Shown here in pieces: positions 11,938 to 18,174 of a stretch of 18,174 bases of DNA. The stretch lies in the NCBI GenBank assembly GCA_030038335.1, contig JASHPC010000203.1:1-18174 (forward strand). The letters run 5' to 3'. The position numbers and the translations under genes were made by a program. The first letter of the stretch is position 1, and each line of letters starts with the position of its first letter. The notes below the pieces were generated by a model that was not told the origin of the DNA, searched no databases, and was given only the letters and a program-made list of their open reading frames with translations. Source of the stretch: Vulcanimicrobiota bacterium (GTDB lineage Bacteria > Vulcanimicrobiota > Vulcanimicrobiia > Vulcanimicrobiales > Vulcanimicrobiaceae).

Positions 11938-14460
11938 CTATGCGTCGCTGAAGAGCTGACCCGACGGGTGCCCTTTGGCGAGGCTCGGCGGTGTAGTTGG
12001 ATCGCTAAAGTCCGGCGTCCAGTGCCAATTCCGGATCTCCGGCGTATCCTCCAAATGCTCGCGGATGTATGAGTGATGTTCGTAGAGCTTAAGGTTGAAA
12101 GAGTCGATCGCATCGGAGACCTCCGACCGAAGTCGCGATGCGTAACTTAGAGCATCGATCGCCAGATGGAAGCGGCTCATCTTGTTCAGCACCACCATGT
12201 CGAACGGCGTCGTCGTCGTTCCGCGGTCGATAAAGCCGCGCACGTGAAAGCGTCCTTCGTTGGTTCGGCCGTGCACCATCGGATGGATAACCCAGGGATA
12301 ACCGTGGAATGCGAATATCACCGGGACGTCTTTGGTGAAAAGCGCTTCGAATGCGATGTCGTCCATCCCGTGGGGATGCGCGCTTGGAGACATGAGTACG
12401 CCCAGGTCGACCACGTTGACGAGGCGCACTTTGATTCCCGGCACGTGCTTCTGCAGCAGCCACGAAGCCGCGCATGTTTCGAGCGTCGGCACGTCCCCGG
12501 CACATGCTAGAATAACGTCGGGCACCGTGCTGCCATCGTTGGTCGCAAAGTCCCAGATCGAGGCCCCCCGCGAGCAGTGGTCGCGCGCTCGCTCCATATT
12601 GAGCCATTGGAGCTCGAGTTGCTTGCCGCAGGTCACGAGGTTGACGTAGTTGCGACTGCGCAAGCAGTGGTCCATCACGCTGAGGAGGCAGTTGCTGTCC
12701 GGCGGATAGTAAACGCGGATGACTTCGCTTCGCCGTGCGAGGGCGTTGTCCACGAACCCGGGCGCTTGATGACTGAAACCGTTATGGTCGTTGCGCCAAG
12801 CGTGGCTTGTCAAGAATATGTTCAACGATGCGATCGGCTCTCGCCAAGGATATTGCTTGGATTCTTCAAGCCATTTTGCATGCTGGGTGAGCATCGAATC
12901 GACTACTTGCGCAAAGGCTTCGTACGACGCAAAAATTCCGTGGCGTCCGGTGAGCGCATAGCCTTCGAGCCACCCCTCGCAGCAGTGCTCGCTGAGTACT
13001 TCCATTACGCGGCCGTCTGGAGCAATGTGATCGTCGATCGAGACGGTTTGCTCCATAGTGCATCGGTTCGTTGCGTCGAAGACCGCATTAAGGCGGTTCG
13101 AATTCGTCTCGTCCGGACAAAAGAGCCGAAAATTCTTCGGGTTGCGCCGGATGATGTCGCGCAGAAATTCACCAAGTCTGCGCGGCGCCTCAGCGACGAC
13201 CTCTCCGGGGGCGGGAACGTCGAGCGCGTAGCCGGTGAAGTCAGGCACGTCGAGCGCGTCGAGCACACGGCCGCCGTTCACGCTCGGACTGGCACCCATT
13301 CGACGATCCCCGCGCGGCGCCAACGCCTGTAGTTCGGCAATCAGCCGACCGTCGCCGTCGAAGAGCTCGTCCGGCCTGTAACTCTTCATCCACGATTCGA
13401 GCAACCGCAGATGCTCCGGATTCGTGCGAACTTTCGCGAGCGGCACTTGATGTGCGCGAAAGGTTCCCTCGATCGGAATGCCGTCGACTTCTTTTGGCCC
13501 CGTCCAGCCTTTTGGCGTTCGTAGGACAATCATCGGCCAGGCCGGACGCCGCCGAAACCCGTGCGTACGCGCTTCGCTTTGAACGGAGCGAATCTCGTCG
13601 TAGCATTGATCCAACGCCTGCGCGAAGAGCTGATGCACTGCCGCGTGATCGTCGCCTGCAACGAAATACGGTTTGTAGCCGTGACCACGGTAGAGCGCCA
13701 ACAACTCGTCGTCGGCCTGACGTGCCTGAACGGTCGGGCCGGAAATCTTGTAGCCGTTGAGGTGGAGGATCGGCAGGACGGCGCCGTCGCGAGCGGGATT
13801 CAAGAAGTCGATCCCCTTCCAGCTGCCTTCGAGCGGACAGGTCTCGGCCTCGCCGTCGCCGACTACGCACGCAACGATTAGGTCTGGATTGTCGAATGCC
13901 GCACCGAACGCGTGCAGGAGCGAATAGCCAAGCTCTCCACCTTCGTGAATTGAGTTTGGCACGTGCGGACCGCAGTGGCTGGGCACGCCACCGGGCGTCG
14001 AGAACTGGCGAAACAGCAAGCGCATTCCCTCGACATCCTGTGTGACATCGCGGTGCACTTCGGAATAGGTGCCTTCGAGGTAGGAGTGCGCGTTCAAGGA
14101 TGGGCCGCCGTGTCCAGGACCCGATATGTAGATGACGCCTACGTCACGCTCGTTTATCAGCCGATTCAAATGTGTGTAGATGAAGTTCTGCCCGGCCGAA
14201 GTCCCCCAATGTCCTAGCAACCGCGGTTTGATGCAATCGGCCGTAAGCGGATCGCGCAGCAACGGATTCGCCGACAAGTAGATTTGACCCACGCACAGGT
14301 AGTTGGCGGCCATCCAATAGCGCTCCATGCGATCGAGTGCTTCAGGCGATAGTGGACCTTCTGGCGTTGGACCAATTTTTGTTTCGCCGGTTGCGATGAC
14401 GGCGGTCGACAGCGCGGCATCGAATTTGAAGGTTGTCTCAGCCTCGGAGGTCACGGTCAT
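11938..14460 (-). CDS. xfp: Phosphoketolase (xylulose 5-phosphate/fructose 6-phosphate)
   Basis: This 840-residue ThDP enzyme splits xylulose 5-phosphate or fructose 6-phosphate with phosphate into acetyl phosphate and an aldose phosphate, giving carbon and ATP without further oxidation. Family motifs are continuous: LLGHWGTSAGQNF, SGPGHGGPS, the ThDP-binding GDGEAETCPLEGSWKG through NGYKISGPT, GTFRAHQVPL, the second-domain LFCPDETNSNRL, SHAWRNDHNGFSHQAPG, and the C-terminal RDHCSRGASIW. Histidines corresponding to the known active-site set are retained. Length is slightly above the usual 790-825. The ATG at 14460 has AAGAGGTG about 8 bases upstream. No acetate kinase or phosphotransacetylase gene is in the window. 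It diverges from the STAS-GH130-ATPase operon across 158 bases. Confidence 0.97.
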   Translation of the reverse strand: MTVTSEAETTFKFDAALSTAVIATGETKIGPTPEGPLSPEALDRMERYWMAANYLCVGQIYLSANPLLRDPLTADCIKPRLLGHWGTSAGQNFIYTHLNRLINERDVGVIYISGPGHGGPSLNAHSYLEGTYSEVHRDVTQDVEGMRLLFRQFSTPGGVPSHCGPHVPNSIHEGGELGYSLLHAFGAAFDNPDLIVACVVGDGEAETCPLEGSWKGIDFLNPARDGAVLPILHLNGYKISGPTVQARQADDELLALYRGHGYKPYFVAGDDHAAVHQLFAQALDQCYDEIRSVQSEARTHGFRRRPAWPMIVLRTPKGWTGPKEVDGIPIEGTFRAHQVPLAKVRTNPEHLRLLESWMKSYRPDELFDGDGRLIAELQALAPRGDRRMGASPSVNGGRVLDALDVPDFTGYALDVPAPGEVVAEAPRRLGEFLRDIIRRNPKNFRLFCPDETNSNRLNAVFDATNRCTMEQTVSIDDHIAPDGRVMEVLSEHCCEGWLEGYALTGRHGIFASYEAFAQVVDSMLTQHAKWLEESKQYPWREPIASLNIFLTSHAWRNDHNGFSHQAPGFVDNALARRSEVIRVYYPPDSNCLLSVMDHCLRSRNYVNLVTCGKQLELQWLNMERARDHCSRGASIWDFATNDGSTVPDVILACAGDVPTLETCAASWLLQKHVPGIKVRLVNVVDLGVLMSPSAHPHGMDDIAFEALFTKDVPVIFAFHGYPWVIHPMVHGRTNEGRFHVRGFIDRGTTTTPFDMVVLNKMSRFHLAIDALSYASRLRSEVSDAIDSFNLKLYEHHSYIREHLEDTPEIRNWHWTPDFSDPTTPPSLAKGHPSGQLFSDA

Positions 14461-14587
14461 TATTCACACCTCTTGTATTTCACCGGGTTTATGCCGCAAA
14501 GACTTCCCAATACTGCGGGGCTCGTGTGAAGAACCCGGGAATGATTTCGCCGGATCTCTTCTAAAGTTTATGCAATCCCGTTTTCTA

Positions 14588-14603
14588 GACTTGGGGCCAA
14601 GTC
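14588..14603. promoter_or_regulatory. Perfect dyad in the xfp/STAS divergent region
   Basis: GACTTGG-GG-CCAAGTC is a perfect 7-2-7 palindrome, 15 bases before the ATG of the STAS gene and about 130 bases ahead of xfp. It is a good candidate operator for a dimeric regulator acting on one or both divergent units. The regulator is unknown and no copy is evident elsewhere in the window. The rest of the 14461-14618 spacer shows no clear promoter hexamers by eye. Confidence 0.5.
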
Positions 14604-14618
14604 AAAGTGAGAAATTTG

Positions 14619-14984
14619 ATGATCGCCCTGCTTCAAGACTTTCCGGAGAACGTCGTGGCCTGCTTGGCCAAAGACCAAGTCACCAAGCAGGACTACGAGC
14701 AGGTCGTTATACCAGCCGTAGAACGCGCGCTCGACCGAAACGCAAAAATCCGCTGTTATTATGAGTTGAGCCCCGAGTTCAAAGGCTTCGAAGCGGGCGC
14801 AGCCTGGGAAGACGCGAAGGTCGGCGTCGAACATCTAACGAGTTGGGAGCGAGTCGCGGTCGTCACGAACGTCGAGTGGGTTCGGATAGCGACGAATATC
14901 TTTCGCTTCCTCATGCCAGCTCAGGTTCGGGTCTTTTCGATAGCGGAATCTGCCGAGGCAAAACGGTGGATTACAGCCGAATAA
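14619..14984 (+). CDS. SpoIIAA-like STAS-fold protein
   Basis: This 121-residue protein belongs to the SpoIIAA-like family of small STAS-fold proteins. Characteristic segments are GNVVA-like ENVVACLAKDQVTKQDYEQV, VIPAVERALDRNAKIRCYYE, GFEAGAAWEDAKVG, WERVAVVTNVEWVR and the C-terminal FRFLMPAQVRVFSIAESAEA. Members often accompany stress and energy-metabolism genes, and their biochemical role is not established. No phosphorylatable serine of the anti-sigma antagonist type is obvious. ATG 14619 (MIALLQDFPEN) is chosen because GTGAG lies 8 bases upstream and the family begins near there; a GTG at 14607 is an alternative start. It opens the plus-strand run toward the ATPase. Confidence 0.85.
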   Translation: MIALLQDFPENVVACLAKDQVTKQDYEQVVIPAVERALDRNAKIRCYYELSPEFKGFEAGAAWEDAKVGVEHLTSWERVAVVTNVEWVRIATNIFRFLMPAQVRVFSIAESAEAKRWITAE

Positions 14985-15019
14985 AGTAATAGCAACGTCC
15001 TTTTGATGACACCACTCCA

Positions 15020-16057
15020 ATGAAACACGCATCGTTTTCGCGTCTGGGCGTCGTGCTCAAACCCAACGCGAAGATCGACGATCGCATGGGGGTGTTGAAT
15101 CCTGCATGCACGCGTCTGCGGGATGGAACGCTTCAGCTCTACCCCCGCATGGTCGCGCCCGGAAACGTTTCGCGTATCGGCTCATTTCGCGCCGAAGAAC
15201 GCTCCGATGGAGTGCTCGAAGTCGAACAATGCGGCTACGCCCTCGAACCGGAAGCGCCCTTTGAGTTTCGCACGCAGCCGGGGGGTTATGGCTGCGAAGA
15301 TCCGCGCGTAACGTTCATTCCGCCGCTCGACGCGTACGTAATGTCGTACGTGGCATTTGGGCCGCGGGGACCCGAAGTTGCTGTTGCCGTCTCGGAGGAT
15401 GGTTTGGCATGGCGCCGCTTGGGCCTCGTTCGATTTCAGCAGAGCGAGGCGCCTTTTGCAGACAAAGATGCAGCCTTTTTCCCCGAAGCCGTAATGTCGC
15501 CGTCAGGCGTGGAGTCATTGGCTTTTTACCATCGTCCGACGCTGCAAATCTCTGTCCGACAGGGCCAGAGTGCCCTCGAAGCGCTGCAAGCCTTGCCGCA
15601 AACGTATCGGGAAGGCATTTCAATTGGCTATATCCCGCTTGCCGATGCGAGAGCGGACATCGCTGCGCTCTGCGTGGTCACGGAAACACACCGCATTACT
15701 CTACCGCCTACAATTTGGGGAACGGTGAAGGTAGGCGGAGGAACACCGCCGGTCCGAATTGCCGAAGGGTGGCTTTCGGTCATCCACGGCGTCGACCCGC
15801 TCGTCGACCCTGACGGGCCGACGCGGTTGCGCTACTGCGCCGGCATCATCGTTCACGATGCGGCCCACCTCGACCGCATCGTCTACCGGTCAGACGACCC
15901 GCTCTTTGTTCCCAAGATGCCCGGCGAACTCCGCGGAACCGTTGGACACGTCGTCTTCCCGACGGGGATCGACCGGCGCGATGAGCGTACGTTCGACATT
16001 TACTACGGCATGGCAGATTACGAAATAGGTCGAGGGAGGCTTACGTTCGAGTCATGA
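15020..16057 (+). CDS. GH130-type glycoside phosphorylase/hydrolase
   Basis: This 345-residue five-bladed beta-propeller enzyme belongs to GH130, whose members phosphorolyse or hydrolyse beta-mannosides such as beta-1,4-mannooligosaccharides or mannosyl-glucose. GCEDPRVTFI carries the catalytic Asp94; KDAAFFPEAV and the later GTPPVRIAEGWLSVIHGVD also match the family core. The cytosolic location is implied by the lack of a signal peptide. Phosphorolysis would yield mannose 1-phosphate without spending ATP, in keeping with an energy-saving locus, though the hydrolytic branch cannot be excluded. No Shine-Dalgarno sequence is obvious before ATG 15020. The stop overlaps the ATG of the P-type ATPase (ATGA), so the two are translationally coupled. 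Confidence 0.88.
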   Translation: MKHASFSRLGVVLKPNAKIDDRMGVLNPACTRLRDGTLQLYPRMVAPGNVSRIGSFRAEERSDGVLEVEQCGYALEPEAPFEFRTQPGGYGCEDPRVTFIPPLDAYVMSYVAFGPRGPEVAVAVSEDGLAWRRLGLVRFQQSEAPFADKDAAFFPEAVMSPSGVESLAFYHRPTLQISVRQGQSALEALQALPQTYREGISIGYIPLADARADIAALCVVTETHRITLPPTIWGTVKVGGGTPPVRIAEGWLSVIHGVDPLVDPDGPTRLRYCAGIIVHDAAHLDRIVYRSDDPLFVPKMPGELRGTVGHVVFPTGIDRRDERTFDIYYGMADYEIGRGRLTFES

Positions 16058-18174
16058 CTCAAGCAGCAGCAATCGACGTTGAAACGCTCCAACGGTTAAG
16101 CACTGCGGAGCTGCGCACCCGGCTCAACGCGCCGCCGAACGGACTCTCTGCGTCTGAAGCAGCTCGCCGGCTCACGCAATACGGCCGCAACGCATTGCCG
16201 GAAGAGACCGTCAATCCGCTGCTCCGATTTCTCTCGTATTTCTGGGGACCAATTCCCTGGATGATCGAGGTTGCGGCAGTTCTTTCTGCCGTCGTCCACC
16301 ACTGGGAGGATTTCTTCATTATTCTCGCTTTGCTGCTCATGAACGCCGGCGTAGGCTTTTGGGAAGAGTTCCAAGCGAGCAATGCGGTCGCGGCATTGAA
16401 AAAGACACTGGCATTCAAAGCGAGGGTCGAGCGTGACGGCGCGTGGACCACCATCGCCGCGAGCGAGATCGTTCCCGGCGACGCGATTCACGTCCGAATC
16501 GGCGACATCGTTCCCGCCGACGCCCGCCTCCTCGACGGCGATCCGATCGAAGTCGATCAATCCGCTCTCACCGGCGAATCGCTTCCCGTAACGCGCAAAG
16601 CGGGTGACGTCATCTACTCGGGATCGATCGTCAAGCAGGGCGAGATCGATGCGCTCGTGTACGGCACCGGCGCCAATACGTACTTCGGTGAGACCGCGAA
16701 GCTGGTCGAGACGGCTCACACGGTCAGCCACTTTCAAAAGGCGGTGCTCAAGATCGGCGACTACCTGATCGTCATTGCTGTCGCGCTGGTCACCTTGATT
16801 TTAATTGTGGCGCTATTCCGCGGCGACCCGATGCTGACGACGCTTCAGTTCGCGTTGATTCTGACGATCGCAGCGGTACCGGTTGCCATGCCTGCCGTCC
16901 TCTCGGTCACGATGGCGGTCGGATCGCGCAATCTCGCCAAGCGGCAAGCGATAGTTACTCGCCTTTCGGCGATGGAGGAGATGGCCGGCGTCGACGTGTT
17001 GTGTGCCGACAAAACGGGGACCCTCACGCAGAACGCGTTGACGCTCGGCGAGCCATTCTGTATGGACGGCGTTGACCCAGACGAGATCGTCGCGACAGCC
17101 GCGCTGGCCTCTCAAGCCGCGAATGCCGACGCAATGGACACGGCCGTGCTCGCCGGCTTGAAAAGCCGAAATCCGGACGGCGAAGCCACGGTCGTTCATT
17201 TCGTTCCGTTCGACCCAGTTCATAAGCGTAGCGAAGCGACGGTTCGCGATGCAAACGGCGAGTTCAAGGTGACGAAAGGCGCGCCGCAGGTCGTCATGGC
17301 GCTGTGCGTCGATCTCGGAAGCGCGCGGGCAAACGTCGATGCCGCCATCGATGCGTTTGCGCGGCGCGGGTATCGCTCTTTGGCTGTCGCTCGGACTAGA
17401 CTGGACGGCACGTGGCAACTGCTGGGAATTCTGTCAGTCTACGATGCGCCGCGCCCAGATTCCAAGGCGACGATCGAGGCGGCACGCTCGATGGGCCTAA
17501 CGATCAAAATGGTCACTGGCGACCAGCTTCCGATCGCAAAGGAAACGGCGCGCACGCTGGGTCTCGGCACCGAAGTCCTGGACGCATCAATTTTCGGCGA
17601 CGCCAAACAGCATGAGAGCGCGCAGGTCGTGGACGCGATCGAACGTGCCGACGGTTTCGCTCAAGTATTTCCGGAACATAAGTTCTTCATCGTCGACGAG
17701 TTACAGAAGCGCAAGCATATCGTCGGCATGACGGGCGACGGCGTCAACGATGCGCCGGCGCTCAAGAAAGCGGATGCCGGTATCGCGGTCTCCGGCGCGA
17801 CCGACGCAGCCCGGGCCGCCGCCGCGATCGTACTGCTAACGCCTGGCCTCTCGGTGATCATCGACGCAATCAAGGAAAGTCGGAAGATATTTCAGCGGAT
17901 GGTCAGCTATGCCACCTACCGCATTGCCGAAACGATTCGCGTGCTGCTCTTCATGACGCTGTCGATTCTCGTCTTCAACTTCTATCCGGTCACGGCGGTG
18001 ATGATCGTCCTGCTGGCGATTCTCAACGATGGCGCGATCCTGTCGATTGCCTACGATCGGGTCCGGTATTCGAATCAACCCGAGGAGTGGAACATGCGCA
18101 TGACGCTTGGGATCGCCACGGTCCTCGGGATCGCGGGTGTGGTTGCCTCGTTTGGACTCTTCTATCTCGGCGAA
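16054..18174 (+). CDS. Proton-efflux P-type ATPase (PMA/P-IIIA type), 3' end outside window
   Basis: The frame is open for 707 codons to the window edge; the family is usually about 800 or more residues, so only part of the C-terminal membrane domain is missing. The P-IIIA hallmark FWGPIPWMIEVAAVLS lies in the first membrane hairpin. TGES (173-176) is the actuator loop, DKTGTLTQN holds the phosphorylated Asp319, and TGDGVNDAPAL (560-570) is the hinge. The membrane segments include IAAVPVAMPAVLSVTMAVG and ILNDGAILSIAYDRV. The enzyme would pump H+ out at the cost of ATP, supporting pH homeostasis or the proton gradient when respiration is limited. ATG 16054 overlaps the GH130 stop. Calcium- or metal-type P-ATPases are excluded by the first-hairpin signature and absence of CPC or metal-binding domains. 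Confidence 0.95.
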   Translation, partial: MTQAAAIDVETLQRLSTAELRTRLNAPPNGLSASEAARRLTQYGRNALPEETVNPLLRFLSYFWGPIPWMIEVAAVLSAVVHHWEDFFIILALLLMNAGVGFWEEFQASNAVAALKKTLAFKARVERDGAWTTIAASEIVPGDAIHVRIGDIVPADARLLDGDPIEVDQSALTGESLPVTRKAGDVIYSGSIVKQGEIDALVYGTGANTYFGETAKLVETAHTVSHFQKAVLKIGDYLIVIAVALVTLILIVALFRGDPMLTTLQFALILTIAAVPVAMPAVLSVTMAVGSRNLAKRQAIVTRLSAMEEMAGVDVLCADKTGTLTQNALTLGEPFCMDGVDPDEIVATAALASQAANADAMDTAVLAGLKSRNPDGEATVVHFVPFDPVHKRSEATVRDANGEFKVTKGAPQVVMALCVDLGSARANVDAAIDAFARRGYRSLAVARTRLDGTWQLLGILSVYDAPRPDSKATIEAARSMGLTIKMVTGDQLPIAKETARTLGLGTEVLDASIFGDAKQHESAQVVDAIERADGFAQVFPEHKFFIVDELQKRKHIVGMTGDGVNDAPALKKADAGIAVSGATDAARAAAAIVLLTPGLSVIIDAIKESRKIFQRMVSYATYRIAETIRVLLFMTLSILVFNFYPVTAVMIVLLAILNDGAILSIAYDRVRYSNQPEEWNMRMTLGIATVLGIAGVVASFGLFYLGE

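Noticed and set aside
12577..13332. 251-codon plus-strand frame
   Set aside because: It is antisense to phosphoketolase, whose homology is unbroken there.
1..18174. CRISPR array, rRNA or toxin-antitoxin pairs
   Set aside because: No regularly spaced repeats, rRNA-like stretches or typical small overlapping pairs were found.

Overview
The window is bacterial chromosome: GC-rich and tightly packed, with co-directional genes repeatedly joined by 4-base overlaps (GTGA or ATGA). No phage, plasmid or CRISPR genes are visible. The phylum cannot be fixed from 18 kb; a free-living, soil-type, high-GC bacterium fits the gene content.

Left part (1-7219). purK (cut by the window edge) and purE form a purine-synthesis pair on the minus strand. 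Diverging from them is a plus-strand pair: a cytosolic clan-A glycoside hydrolase and a short-chain dehydrogenase with an extra C-terminal region. Running toward that pair is a minus-strand metal-uptake operon: Fur-family repressor, lipoprotein binding protein, ATPase with a histidine-rich tail, and permease. A 23-base dyad in front of the repressor gene is a probable operator. An exported four-cysteine protein of unknown function and tRNA-Ala(CGC), with a near-perfect sigma70-type promoter, close this part.

Middle (7220-11523). A cargo segment lies between the tRNA-Ala 3' end and an imperfect copy of that 3' end 4.3 kb away, as expected for an old integration at a tRNA gene. It carries an XRE/MmyB-type regulator divergent from a plus-strand cassette: zinc alcohol dehydrogenase, manganese-type cupin closely matching bacterial hydroxynitrile lyases, aldo/keto reductase, carboxymuconolactone-decarboxylase-like protein, and a short-chain dehydrogenase that is broken by a stop codon and cut off exactly at the distal repeat. 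No integrase is present. The cassette looks like a regulated unit for small carbonyl or alpha-hydroxy compounds; its substrate is unknown.

Right part (11585-18174). Just outside the distal repeat is the C-terminal half of a universal stress protein gene, disabled by a one-base frameshift. Then come a possible 42-residue small protein and phosphoketolase (xfp) on the minus strand. Diverging from xfp is a plus-strand run: a SpoIIAA-like STAS protein, a GH130-type glycoside phosphorylase, and a PMA-type proton-efflux P-type ATPase that runs off the window. Together they suggest an energy-stress or low-oxygen fitness locus: acetyl-phosphate production, sugar phosphorolysis and proton extrusion.
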